A DNA stretch of 64,000 bases from Liolophura sinensis (lineage: Eukaryota; Mollusca; Polyplacophora; Chitonida; Chitonidae), in the NCBI RefSeq assembly GCF_032854445.1, contig NC_088295.1, positions 21,935,385-21,999,384 on the forward strand. The letters run 5' to 3'. Positions within the stretch are counted from its first letter, which is position 1; each line of letters begins with the position of its first letter. Made by a program: the position numbers and the translations under genes. This document shows, piece after piece, positions 1 through 10,114 of this stretch. The notes beneath the pieces are model-generated. The model ran no database searches. It was not told the DNA's origin and saw nothing but the letters and a program-made list of their open reading frames with translations.

Positions 1-1823
1 TCAGAAGAGTGAATGCTTTTGAAATATAAAAATCTAAAAAAAAGTTCATGTAAATCCCGTCAGGAAGGGAAATACAACAGCTTTTAAAGGCGTCTAAAGC
101 ATCAACACAACTGCCAAACATACAAGTCTGATCGTGCACAGTTATTAGAAATCAATTTTACTCTGTCCTTGTGAACCCTAGCCCTTAATTTAGAATTAAT
201 AGATCAAAGGGAAATTTTAGAAATAGCTGTGACATGTTGAAACGGATTGATGCAGCTTGGTGTAGGATGTAGCTGGGAAATCTTGATAGGCATGTTTGTA
301 AGTTGCTTGTTTTTCTGCAGAGTTACAAATTTTGTTCACAAAACAATCCACTGGTGTAAGTCGCTTTCACATTTTAGACGGATGCTAATGTTTTAATAGA
401 AATGTTGTGAGGTGTCGCTGTGTTGTGGTGAGTGTAGTGGTGCGCATTCTGAAATGAGAATGTGGCTTATTCAACAGCCATTCTGTGAGATGGCCTGGAA
501 GCATGTGATCTCCCTAGTAACAAATGGCATGGGTGAAGAAAAATTACCTAGTAATATTAGATCGTAAGAAAATGGCTATTTATGAATTGTTGTCAGCGAT
601 AGTGTATTCGTAGGATTGGTGTAATGTTTAACTTTTCAAATGGTAGAATATTGTTGTAGAGCTTACGCAATATTTTCTTGTACAACCAGGGCTTACTGAT
701 AGTTGACAAAATGGCAGACATGGGCCTTTTTTCCTAACCTTCAACATCGGGTATTTTGTTTTCAACCATGCTGCTTGACAGAATATTCTGGTAGTGTAAC
801 TTTTAACGACTTAACCTCTCAAACAATGTGAGAGTTTGGAAACAGGAATAAAGGGAAAGTACCCAAGTAGGTATCCACCTCTGTGGCTAAAGGAACATTG
901 CCTGGCTTCAGTTTGAAACATATTTTATTCATATATGTGATCAATGGGATCATTTCGTTTTTGACTGTCAATACCCGAGTCTTCCCATCAATTATTTAAA
1001 ACTGAAACTTCAAAAGTCAGACAGGGAATGCCTGTGCTAAAAAAAAATGCAAGGGACTTGGCCTGGAATGCTTAATTAGCGTGTTTTATTGTTGTAGAGT
1101 GACAGTTACACTAACAGATATTGTTACAGAATTTAGCATAACTTATTATACGCATGAAGCATTCAGCAGTGTCGACTGTATTTGAAATTATAGTTACTGT
1201 CATTTTGTAGTAGCTCTATAGTCAAGACCAGTATTTCTATTAAGCGGAAGTGCAATTGTTTTAGTGCGATTCTGTTGTGCTGAGTGGCGATTTGAAGCTG
1301 TGACTTTTGCATATTAAGCCTGCAATTTTATACTAGATCTTTCATAAGGAGCTATATCGGTTCTTTCCTCCATAAATAGCTCAACTGTTTAAAAAATCCT
1401 GTGAGGTATTTGTTTTACAGTGTGGCTTTTGTAGATTGTGTAAACAGGATTGCATGTTTATGTTAAAGACAACTTGCTGAGCATCTTGAGTATGGCATAA
1501 ATGAGCAATCAAAGGAATAAACAGAAGCCAGATGCCACCGCCCATATTCGCTCCATATGTGGGAAATATACTTGTTGAATCTGAAAACAGGAAGAACATG
1601 TTTGCTTAATGATGCTGTGATTTGTTTCTGGTCAGTTGTTGTGACAACCAAAAGCCAAAAGGTTTGTATGAATCCTTTAGGTCTGTAGACAGTATGTAAT
1701 ATTGCTCCAGATAGCTTTTCAACCTCTTTCACACCAAAATCTTGGACAAATTGTGTGTAGGTGAATTTCTTCACATATGTATAGTGTTAATGTTTTTTCT
1801 TTCTTTTTTCTTCTGGCTTTCAG
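1..1823 (+). other. Intron 1 (3' part) of MAT copy A
   Basis: This stretch precedes exon 2 of MAT copy A. I searched it for the family exon 1 (ending in the motif SESVGEGHP before a phase-1 donor) and did not find it, so that exon should lie upstream of the window. It ends in a pyrimidine-rich tract and an AG acceptor at 1823. A weak SINE-tail-like string sits near 1481-1522 (GAGTATGGCATAAATGAGCA). No other gene is supported here. Confidence 0.7.
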
Positions 1824-1901
1824 ACAAAATGTGTGACCAGATAAGTGATGCTATCTTGGATGCCCACTTGAAACAAGACCCAAATGCAAAGGTTGCCTGT
1901 G
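1824..1901 (+). CDS. MAT copy A exon 2
   Basis: 78 nt, entered and left in phase 1. Encodes [19 protein letters not shown] and on to VAC. The acceptor is a strong pyrimidine tract ending TTTCAG; the donor is GTAAGA. Confidence 0.96.
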
Positions 1902-4900
1902 GTAAGAGCCCACAGTTTTAAGTTCTTTACTTTCCTCTGTCAAATTAGGAAACTTCTTGAGTGTGAATCATTGATTTTAAGTTACTGTTTTTTTGTGCTT
2001 AATACTGCATAGACCATTACAAACTTGGATTATGTTCAACTTAACAATAGATGGGCCTATTTTGTGTGTGGATGTTTTTATGGTTAGATAACTTCATACA
2101 ACAAATTAGAATCCATTTTGATTACAGAGACTGTGGTAAAGACAGGAATGGTGTTAGTGTGTGGTGAAATTACTTCCAAAGCTGTAGTAGACTATCAGAA
2201 AGTAATCCGCGACACGGTCAAACAAATTGGCTACGATGATTCACGCAAAGGTAAGCCTGATACTTTTGCAATAAACATCTGAAAACTATATATTTTTTGT
2301 GACATACAGAACTTTCATATTGTTTATAATTTGACAATTTTATTTTTAAATATTTCACATAATGTAGGCACTTTTATTGTGAACAACATTGCATATTAAG
2401 ATATTGAATTTTCAGCTGTCTTGAAGTGTTCCATTTGCCATCATCAAATAAACTTCTGGATTCACAGCTTTCAGTAGAATTATTTTTGGGTTTGGAAAAT
2501 GACAAGACATGACAGTGATTGCTAGTGGGCATTCATTCATTCTTTCCTACTATTTGTTGCCAGGCTTTGACTACAAAACGTGCAATGTCTTGATGGCAAT
2601 TGAGCAGCAGAGTCCAGAAATAGCTCAGGGAGTCCATGTTGGTAGAAAAGATGAGGAGATTGGAGCTGGAGACCAGGTTAGTGTTGCACATCTTTGTATG
2701 AAGTACAACATGACAGTTACACTATACATGTATAGGAATGGCCAACCTATCAGTGTCTGATCTGCAGGCAGAGTTTGGGACCTCTAAGCTGAACATTGGC
2801 CACCCTGTCAGGGACTGATCTAGAGGCAAAGTTTGGATTTTATGTTGAGGAAATGGAGGGAAAAAATTTTTGTCCAGGCTACGATGGCAAAAGACCACCA
2901 GGGGAAGCTGTATGGGTGGAAGGGATTTCTGTAGGAAACCATTTTTAGGAATTTCTGGAAGTTTTGCAGATTTAGCACTGAATTTTAAAACTGATGTCTG
3001 TAGACATCTTCATTCTCATAATCAAATTGTTAACTGTGGGTTCCTAGTAGTCGTTTTCTAAAGTACCACGAACTGCTTACCTATGTCTACTGCCTGTGTG
3101 CTTAGGAATGCTCACCCCACGTGCATTCAGGAATGGTCAAGCTGTGCATGTTTGAATGTGGTCAGCAGTAACCTTTGTCAGCAATCTCTCTGCATAGGCT
3201 AGCATTGTTTTTGAAACCTTAAAGATCCTATCGGAGCAAATCCATTTGAATTTATGCTAATTTAAAATAGCCCTAATAATTGCTTTTCACAATTATAACT
3301 CTTTCAAACTTCAGATTCATTTTAACACTGTAAATAGACACACAAGTCTGATGTTTTAGGACAGGCTATAATTTGAGTTATTCTCAGCAAAACAGAAACC
3401 TTGTTTTGATAAGCAAATACAGATTTTTGGGGGAAAAATTTTATCTGCAAGCATACTGCAGTATTCACGGGGGCCAAATGTAGTGGGTAACTCCACCCAC
3501 AATAAAATTGTTTGGGTTCTCCCTAAGATTAAGTGAAGGGAATGATAAAACTGAGGGAGACATACTTAAAAAGGAAATTTTATAACTGGTACTTAAAGGG
3601 ATACAGAATTGACACTGATTGGCTGCCAGTGGAGATAGACTTTTCTGGGTTGGATCTTCCAGCCATGGTCATGCTTGAATAAATGTACCATAACTAAAAT
3701 TCAGTTTAGGCATGACATAACCCAGACTGGCCTATCTCTCACGCCAACCAATCAGAATCGATTGTTTCCCTTTATGGCTTTGCATTGGTATAATTTTGTT
3801 TTGTGGTCATTCAGGGATTAACACAGATGACCAGTAGACCAGCATGCAGTGTAGAGATAGATTAGGAGGCATTGTATGCTGAAGAGACTGCTGCTTTACT
3901 GCAGAATATTTTGTTTAGCTTAATTATGGCAAGAAGGTTCAAAGGGATTGAATGTTGTTAAACTAAATTTTGACAGGGTCTGATGTTTGGATACGCTACT
4001 GATGAGACGGAAGAGTGCATGCCCCTGACAGTTGTACTTGCACACAAACTCAACGCTAAACTGTCACAACTTCGCCGAAACGGTGGCCTCCCATGGGCCC
4101 GTCCAGATACTAAAACCCAGGTATGTACCCTATCTGTTTATAGGATATCTGTCTGTGGAACATGTTTGTCTTCCTGTTCTTCATAATCTATTCGAATGTA
4201 TGCTACCAAGTAAAAGAAAACACCTTTCGCTTACATTATGACTAAGTGTTAATTTATCTGTTTAAATGTTTTGATAACCCCTGTGACTCTCTTTTCCAAC
4301 AGGTAACTGTGGAATACAAGTTTGAAAGGGGAGCCTGCATTCCTATACGTGTCCACACCATTGTAATCTCTGTCCAGCATGATGAGGAAATAACGATGGA
4401 AGAGGTGCGCGAAGACTTGATGGAGAAGGTGGTGCGCACAGTTGTGCCAGACAGATATCTAGACTCTCGCACCATCTATCATCTCCAACCTTCTGGCAGT
4501 TTCGTTATTGGAGGACCTCAGGTTAGAACCTACAGCATCAGGTGCACCGCTGACTCACATAAAAATATATTATTATCTTGAGCAGAGGCTTACCCAGAGA
4601 TCCGTGCACCCCTCTTTTGGACGGGGAATTTTTGCAGTAAGCAGGGGAGAAAATCTGAAGACTGGTTAAGACCAGCGGATAAAAATTTGTCTTCACAATA
4701 GTTTACAGCCTAGTAATTAAATGACATTTATGTACAACATGTTCCCAGGTTGTTTAAGCAACCGAATAACAGTTTTTGAAGTAGTTGTCAGTTGAAATAT
4801 TAAATTTACAAAAACCTCCGGCCTCCGGTCATCTCCAGACTTTTCCAAGACCATCTGGAGAGCTACAATAGTGGCAGTTTTTCGATCTAGACTAAGCCAC

Positions 4901-5934
4901 TGATCTTGTGTGTATATCTACTTGTGTTGTGGGCTTTAGGGAGATGCTGGTCTGACAGGCAGGAAGATTATTGTGGACACTTATGGAGGGTGGGGCGCCC
5001 ATGGGGGTGGAGCATTCTCAGGAAAAGACTTCTCCAAAGTGGATCGCTCTGCAGCCTATGCTGCTAGATGGGTAGCCAAATCTCTAGTAAAGGCTGGACT
5101 CTGCAGACGAGTGATGGTTCAAGTAAGTTTAGTAATCTGTAAACCTAAGTAGTTCCTAAAGATTAGTAATCTGTAAACTTAAGTCGTTGGTAAATTCTAA
5201 GATACATGTAGTTTCAATTGGAAATAAGACAATGAAAGTTCAGTAATATACATGCATCAAAAGATTCTTGAAAATCCCAATGTCTTTTGCTATTTTTATA
5301 ATCCCATATAAGGGGGCCTCTGTGGCTCAGTTGGTTAGCGTGCTAGTGCAGCGTGATGACCCAGCAATCTCTCACCAATATGGTCGCTGTGAGTTCAAGT
5401 CCAGCTCAAGCTGGCTTGCTCTCCGGCCGTACGTGGGACGGTCTGGTTGCAACCTGCGGATGGTCATGGGTTTCCCCCGGGCTCTGCCCGGTTTCCTCCC
5501 ACCATAATGCTGGCCGCCGTCATATAAGTGAAATATTCTTGAGTACAGCGTAAAACACCAATCAAATAATAAAAATAAATAAATATAATCCCATATAAGA
5601 ATTTACATACTGGGCGCTCAGCATTTTGGCAGCAAAGGTTCTGTTCTAAAGGTTTACATTTTGGCCAAATGACAGATATTCCTCTTCCATTTGGTAGATA
5701 TCGTACGCTATTGGAATCGCAGAGCCGTTGTCTATCACTGTGTTCAGTTACGGAACCTCCAAGAAATCTGAGAAAGAACTTCTGCAAATTGTGAAGAACA
5801 ATTTTGACCTACGTCCAGGAAAAATTGTGGCAGACTTAGACTTACGACGACCTTTCTACCAGCGTACAGCTTCATATGGACACTTCGGTCGCCCTGAATT
5901 TTCCTGGGAAGTGGCCAAAGAATTAAAACTTTAA
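1824..5934 (+). CDS. MAT: S-adenosylmethionine synthetase (MAT), copy A, 5'-partial
   Basis: Encodes methionine adenosyltransferase, which makes S-adenosylmethionine from ATP and methionine in the cytosol as a homo-oligomer with shared active sites. Exons: 1824-1901, 2128-2250, 2564-2676, 3977-4120, 4303-4521, 4940-5122, 5698-5934, all with GT-AG sites and matching phases, 1097 nt in total. Exon 1 (79 nt in the neighbouring paralogue) is off-window; with it the protein would be 391 residues, close to the usual ~395. Visible landmarks: [10 protein letters not shown] at the start of exon 2 (the HPDK motif spans the exon 1/2 junction), [11 protein letters not shown] in the gating loop, signature 1 GAGDQGLMFGY across exons 4/5, signature 2 GGGAFSGKD in exon 7, and a C-terminus with [12 protein letters not shown]. 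No frameshift or internal stop. It is followed head-to-tail by a paralogue with the same exon lengths, so the pair arose by tandem duplication. Confidence 0.97.
2128..2250 (+). CDS. MAT copy A exon 3
   Basis: 123 nt. Encodes the conserved [13 protein letters not shown] strand and [19 protein letters not shown]. Acceptor TTACAG, donor GTAAGC. Confidence 0.96.
2564..2676 (+). CDS. MAT copy A exon 4 (gating loop)
   Basis: 113 nt. Encodes [20 protein letters not shown] and on to EIGAGDQ. It keeps the nearly universal S-P-[DE]-I-x-Q-G-V gating-loop motif and the first glycine of signature 1, unlike the matching exon in copy B. Confidence 0.96.
2760..2850 (+). repeat. Two-unit degenerate direct repeat in MAT-A intron 4
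   Basis: A roughly 60-bp segment containing GGCCAACCTATCAGTGTCTG and GCAGAGTTTGG is followed by a diverged second copy (GGCCACCCTGTCAGGGACTG ... GCAAAGTTTGG). No coding signal was seen. Confidence 0.4.
3595..3773. mobile_element. Short palindromic MITE-like element in MAT-A intron 4
   Basis: About 179 bp forming an imperfect inverted repeat. The left arm runs AAAGGGATACAGAATTGACA, then CTGATTGGCTGCC ... TCTGGGTT ... GTCATGC. The reverse complement of the right arm runs AAAGGGAAACAATCGATTCT, then GATTGGTTGGC ... TCTGGGTTATGTCATGC. There is no ORF. The shape fits a small non-autonomous DNA transposon; the superfamily was not determined. Confidence 0.55.
3977..4120 (+). CDS. MAT copy A exon 5
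   Basis: 144 nt, phase 0. Encodes [39 protein letters not shown] and RPDTKTQ. Acceptor GACAG, donor GTATGT. Confidence 0.97.
4303..4521 (+). CDS. MAT copy A exon 6
   Basis: 219 nt, phase 0. Encodes [20 protein letters not shown] through [14 protein letters not shown]. One donor only (CAG|GTTAGA). The same exon in copy B has its donor end tandemly duplicated; here it is single. Confidence 0.97.
4940..5122 (+). CDS. MAT copy A exon 7
   Basis: 183 nt, phase 0. Encodes [20 protein letters not shown], signature 2 GGGAFSGKD and [20 protein letters not shown]. Donor GTAAGT. Confidence 0.97.
5313..5583 (+). mobile_element. Full-length tRNA-headed SINE (family 1) with perfect target-site duplication
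   Basis: The left end has Pol III promoter boxes: A-box-like TGGCTCAGTTGGTTAG and B-box-like GAGTTCAAGTCC. A conserved body follows (GGGTTTCCCCCGGGCTCTGC, CACCATAATGCTGGCCGCCG, GAAATATTCTTGAGTACAGC), then an AATAAATAAATA tail. It is flanked by the exact 16-bp repeat TATAATCCCATATAAG at 5297-5312 and 5584-5599, the mark of target-primed insertion. It sits in intron 7 of MAT copy A in the sense orientation. Other copies or tails are listed separately. Confidence 0.93.
5698..5934 (+). CDS. MAT copy A exon 8 (last, with stop)
   Basis: 237 nt including TAA at 5932-5934. Encodes [20 protein letters not shown], then the conserved [14 protein letters not shown] and [12 protein letters not shown], ending ELKL. 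Confidence 0.97.
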   Translation: MSYAIGIAEPLSITVFSYGTSKKSEKELLQIVKNNFDLRPGKIVADLDLRRPFYQRTASYGHFGRPEFSWEVAKELKL

Positions 5935-6945
5935 TCGGACTCCAGTATTAACTGAGTGGATTAACTTGATCCAAGACCAGATACCTTATGGAATCAATTT
6001 TATGTTTATCTTAATGAACTTTGAAATTTTTATTATAGATCATGATGTGGAAAGAGTTTATTAACTGTTTAAAGACGATACTCGCTTTCCCAGTGGGCCA
6101 CAGTAGATGCAAGGGCAGTGCGACATTGATGGTAGGCTCCTCAGATAGTTGATTTGTCTGTGGACAGGGGGCCGTAACTGAAAAGTTATTTCCCCTTACT
6201 GCTTATCCGTCTTGCTCTGCTCTTTCTCGCTACTGCAAATGTGCATTTTCTGCAGGGTTTTTGTATGCACATTTGTCTTGTGTTTATGGAAATTTATTGG
6301 AAAAGAGCACTATTTATAAACACTCGGGCTCGCTGACTTTGAGTAAGATGATATAACTTTATGTAATGTGATGTAAGGTACATTCACCATGCCCAATATC
6401 CATCAGCATTTGTTGTTTTAAGCTTGCGAGTTGTATATAAGTATATATATGTGAACGTTATGTATATATGAATATATATTTTTGTCATATTAGAGTATGA
6501 AGGTATGTATAGTCAAGGTTTTGACACCTTGTATTCATTATTACTGGCTAGCTTTATGTCATAGCTGAAAGCTTTCATTTGGATAATTTCAGGTGTTCAT
6601 CTATAGATTTGTGGAAATTTGACTTGGTAAAGTTACTGGAGAGTTCGTGTATAAAATGTCCTTGGACAATTTTGCCAGTGCAGTCTCTTTTTGTATTGTA
6701 TTTTAACGTTTTGATCATGGTCATCAAAGCAACGTGGCTCAATTTATGATGTACTCTAAATGTGGAATTTGTGATTTTTTTTTTCTTTGTTTTAAACTTC
6801 ACTTGGGCTGACTGGCTATTCTGTCTGCTTAATTTTTAATTTTGTACATGAAGGCTTATGGAAAAACACCTGGGACTTGTTTAATCCATATACCTTTGTT
6901 TTGGGTGCATTACATAAGATGAATAAAAGAAAAAATCATGATCTG
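5935..6945 (+). other. 3' untranslated region of MAT copy A
   Basis: AT-rich non-coding sequence of about 1 kb between the stop codon and the first canonical AATAAA (6922-6927). The exact cleavage site cannot be seen. Confidence 0.6.
6922..6927 (+). promoter_or_regulatory. Polyadenylation signal AATAAA, MAT copy A
   Basis: Canonical AATAAA about 990 nt after the stop codon. It is the first one after the CDS in the sense strand that I see. Confidence 0.55.
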
Positions 6946-7004
6946 GCTTGTGTCTCGCTTTAAGTTGATAATGAGATGTAGCCAGTTTCTAACGATATAA
7001 AGAT

Positions 7005-7250
7005 GTGATTCTGCTCCAACGTTGGCCTAGGGATTCCTTGGGATTGTCTGAAGTGAAGACACCATACATGGAGGGGCGAAACGAGGACTGCTGCACATGT
7101 CACATCTTCGAAGGTTTACAGGTGCGAATTCCTTCTGGAAAACATGGGTATTCCGATGAATATGGCCAGTGGAAACAAAGCAGTGTTGCCAGGATCTCTT
7201 GCTGTAAGCTAGACGCAGTGGTCACACGTGCATGCCAGTCTACATGAATT
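7005..7250 (+). other. Possible exon of an unknown gene (very weak)
   Basis: An open frame here encodes a Cys-containing stretch with NEDCCTCHIFEGLQ, then GYSDEYGQWKQSSVARISC. Candidate donors follow at GTTTACAG|GTGCGA (after 7121) and TTGCT|GTAAGC (after 7203). There is no ATG at its start and I recognise no family. It could be a fragment of the same locus as the candidate exons at 7501-7886 and 9564-9646, but I found no phase-consistent join. Confidence 0.15.
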
Positions 7251-7500
7251 AAGCCAGAGCTTAAATAATTTTGAAAGTTTAAGTGAAAAATTCTCGAGCC
7301 CAAATACAAGTAATTAAATTAATATATTACCAGCCTGATGTGCATGGGTTAGAGGTCGCCAGAGTCCTAGGTGAGACAGCTTTCGGAAGTTTGAACCAGG
7401 CCTTTCTGATAGCCGAAACTCGTTCTGTGGCCTTTTTAAATGCAAAGCTGTGGCAGTGGTGCGTAAAGCGCATGGTCACGCCACATATCTCTAGATTGTC

Positions 7501-7886
7501 ATGAAAGATATACCAGGCGCAGATTTCGACAACTCTGTAGAACGCGCCCATAGAGTGACCGAAATAATGGTAGTAAGCCAAGATAATCTGCGTTTTCATC
7601 ATTTTCATATTTTATTTTATGAAGATTAGTCAGTTTTGCTTTCTTTATATCTAAGTATTTTTAATTTGATCTGATGCCTCTGTAGGCCTACCAGCTTAGG
7701 GACAAGTTGGCTCTGAGATCGGTTGGTCATATAGACATTAAAATTGCATTTCTGAAAGCTAAGCTGGAAAGAATTAAACAGATATTGGATCTACCGGACA
7801 AGTATCCTGTTGAACAGGCCTACTTTAGGAGTCAAATTAGCCAAACGCAGTTCTCCCTGTTTAAAGCCTACCTATCAATCATCTGA
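7501..7886 (+). CDS. Candidate two-exon small protein, unknown function
   Basis: From ATG 7501 an open segment runs to 7569 (MKDIPGADFDNSVERAHRVT), ending at ATG|GTAGTA. A pyrimidine tract and AG precede an open segment at 7686-7886 that continues in the same phase (AYQLRDKLALRSVGHIDIKI ... QTQFSLFKAYLSII) to a TGA. Joined, this gives about 89 residues, rich in predicted helix and with codon use that looks coding. An in-frame TAG lies at 7492, so either ATG 7501 is the start or the exon begins at 7495 after the acceptor-like CTCTAG. I recognise no family. It lies between the two MAT copies on the same strand. Only RNA evidence could confirm it. Confidence 0.3.
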
Positions 7887-8429
7887 AAACACTGGGACTT
7901 ATTACTTTTCCAGTAATAATATATAGTTGATAGCAACGCAGCCATTTGTAGTATTTGGTGCAGAATGGTTTTATACCTTTTAATGGTCTATACAGGCTGC
8001 GAATGGGTTCACTGCATCTAAACATGCACCTGCTACCTGCATACAAGGATAACGAAACAATTTATCAACTGCATCGTGCATGCGTTCTTAATTCCCAGGA
8101 CCACATATAGGCTTATAGTGTCCGATATTGATCACATATATTTTACGCTTGCAGACATTTTTTAGGGGCAAACAGCAGATTTAGGGCAAAGAAGAAATTC
8201 TGTCTAACGGCATATTGCGCCATGGTCTGGAGACCAGTTAGCAAAGCAATGGGCAATTTGTGCTAAATCGGGATAACGATCAGTATATGCGATAAGTCAC
8301 AAATTGATTCCTGGTTCAGTTCTGATACAGAATTACCACAACATTGGAACATTGCGTTCGTTGAAGGCCACTTACAGCTGTCTTCTACCACATGTGGATA
8401 CGTGGCCTTACGTCATGTTTTTAATTGTC

Positions 8430-8530
8430 AAAGGTCGATGGTTTCCCCTAGCTATCCCCTGGTTTCCTCTACCCATATACACCTGACCGCCAGTGTGAGA
8501 AATTCTTCAGATTGGCGTTAATCATTTACT
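8430..8530 (+). mobile_element. Degenerate SINE family 1, 3' half
   Basis: GGTTTCCCCTAGCTATCCCC, TGGTTTCCTCTACCCAT, GACCGCCAGTGTGAGAAATT and CTTCAGATTGGCGTTAATCA follow the order of the family 1 body (GGTTTCCCCCGGGCT, GGTTTCCTCCCACCA, GGCCGCCGTCATATAAGTGA, TTCTTGAGTACGGCG) with many substitutions. Confidence 0.55.
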
Positions 8531-9563
8531 TAAATAATGTATATGCAATATACATATACCGGAACTGTATTTATACAATGGTCAAAAGAAAATCAACTGA
8601 ATATACCGCTATAACTACTATGTACGGGACCGCGGAAGGAACTTATAATAGCCAATGAGGAACCTTAATTTGAAGTCATGTATCATCATGTTTATTTGTT
8701 GGATGAAATAATACCCCCACGTTGGCAGAAGAGTATTTCTATAGTCCCTTTTCAATGACCAATAAAAAAGAAATTAAAAATGTATTTCTCTAATTCCGAG
8801 GTTCCGTAGTTCCCAGGTTGCAAAATCAAAAATAGTTCAGTTCAGTTCCGCTAAAATTCTGACAGCGATAATGTTTACCGAGAACTTGGAAGTTTGACTA
8901 TATACCATCATCATGCCATTATATAGAGGTTGTCCAATGAAATTCATTGGATGGTGAAGTTTTAACACCAAAGTGAAAGTTTGAAAGTCATCTTGATATG
9001 TACACAGCGTTGTTTAAAGTTGACATGCATTTTGAGTCTGCTCTTCAAAGGAATGTGCCTATTGCCATACAATAACCTTCAGTGGATTTTCAGTAACCTG
9101 ACAGTAACCTTCTGGACCTGACATGCATCCACTCTTTTGACCGGTACAATAATTAATACAATATTGGCCTGGCCTATACTGGAATTATAACTTTTATCAC
9201 AAATAAAACAGCATTTTTGTCCCTGGTGTCGTCATATTGGAGGTCTAGATACACGCATGTGACTGTCATGTCTGTAGGCCTATTCACAGCCGACACTAGG
9301 GTGTATATATGCCTATATAGCTACACGGAAAGGTAATGAGCATATAAGTAACATATAGCCTATACTGGTATGTTCTTTCTGGATTAAGATCTATACAGCC
9401 TATATCTTACGCGTGTAAGCCAAACATTTGAGCGATCAAGGGTTGGCCACGTGCCTAGCCTGTATGAAGTACCTCCTCTGTTAACATAAAATTTGACTAC
9501 TGTGTTTTACAAATAATATTACACAAGGTTTGAACAGTTTTATGTTTAATTTTCTGTCTACAG

Positions 9564-9646
9564 CATTTAAACTCTGTGGGAAAAAGGTCACCAAAACCGG
9601 AGCGGTGTTCCAGAAGGCAATCGCAGGCGAGGTTGATCGCAACTAG
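9564..9646 (+). other. Candidate terminal exon of an unknown gene
   Basis: A good acceptor (AATTTTCTGTCTACAG) is followed by an open frame with balanced codon use, FKLCGKKVTKTGAVFQKAIA then GEVDRN and TAG at 9644-9646. AATAAA lies 150 nt downstream at 9796-9801. This is the expected layout of a last exon entered in phase 1. I recognise no family, and the upstream exon was not identified with confidence. Confidence 0.3.
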
Positions 9647-9795
9647 TGCACCATGGCAACACATTGGACCCGGATAGGTAGAACATACACACTAATGCGA
9701 ACATTGCCCAGGGGAGATAACTGATGCCCGTGTTTCGAAACACTCGGGCAAAGAAACAGATTTCTTCAGTCCTAAATTAGATGTAAACGGATAGA

Positions 9796-9801
9796 AATAA
9801 A
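9796..9801 (+). promoter_or_regulatory. AATAAA, possible polyadenylation signal of the 9564-9646 exon
   Basis: Canonical hexamer placed suitably after the TAG at 9644-9646. It may be chance in AT-rich sequence. Confidence 0.3.
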
Positions 9802-9807
9802 GGTCAA

Positions 9808-9811
9808 GTGT

Positions 9812-9842
<31 letters not shown>
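9808..9842. repeat. (GT)n followed by a long G run
   Basis: About ten GT dinucleotides run straight into about 18 G. It sits just upstream of the MAT copy B promoter-like region. Confidence 0.9.
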
Positions 9843-9843
<1 letters not shown>

Positions 9844-9948
9844 TAAGTTAGTTCAGCTGTAAACCATAGCACTGTAAACTGTAACTGATTCTCATGTATA
9901 TGTAATGATGAAGCAGGGGGAGCTAACTCAGTTTACAGACGCGCCAGA

Positions 9949-9968
9949 CACGTGTTGTCGCTTATTGG
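9949..9968 (+). promoter_or_regulatory. Promoter-like motifs of MAT copy B: E-box and inverted CCAAT
   Basis: CACGTG at 9949-9954 and ATTGG (inverted CCAAT) at 9964-9968 lie 70-90 nt before the ATG, inside a locally GC-richer patch (GCGCCAGAC, GGCGGCGGAGG). No clear TATA box. CACGTG is the binding core of bHLH-ZIP factors such as MYC/MAX and USF. Use as a promoter is inferred from position. Confidence 0.45.
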
Positions 9969-10035
9969 TCAGTGGTGGGAAGCGTGATGGAGATAGAATT
10001 AGGCGGCGGAGGGGAATTCAAATCACATTATCAAC

Positions 10036-10114
10036 ATGAGTTGTCCAGAAAATATCACAGAGCAACCCTCTACGTTTCTGTTCACGTCCGAGTCAGTGGG
10101 TGAAGGCCATCCAG
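10036..10114 (+). CDS. MAT copy B exon 1
   Basis: 79 nt from ATG 10036; encodes [20 protein letters not shown], then VGEGHP, with a phase-1 donor CCAG|GTAGCT. The 4.56-kb intron 1 that follows carries the THAP element, other repeats and a SINE. Confidence 0.95.

Noticed and set aside
1463-1774. 103-codon minus-strand open frame (begins [20 protein letters not shown])
   Set aside because: Codon use looks fair, but it overlaps a SINE-tail-like string, lies antisense in a MAT intron and matches no family I know. RNA data would be needed to reinstate it.
5313-5420. tRNA gene
   Set aside because: Only A- and B-box similarity is present, in the head of a multi-copy SINE; no cloverleaf or anticodon arm is evident.
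7327-7608. 93-codon minus-strand open frame between the MAT genes
   Set aside because: Overlaps the better-supported plus-strand candidate exon at 7501-7569 and shows no known motif.
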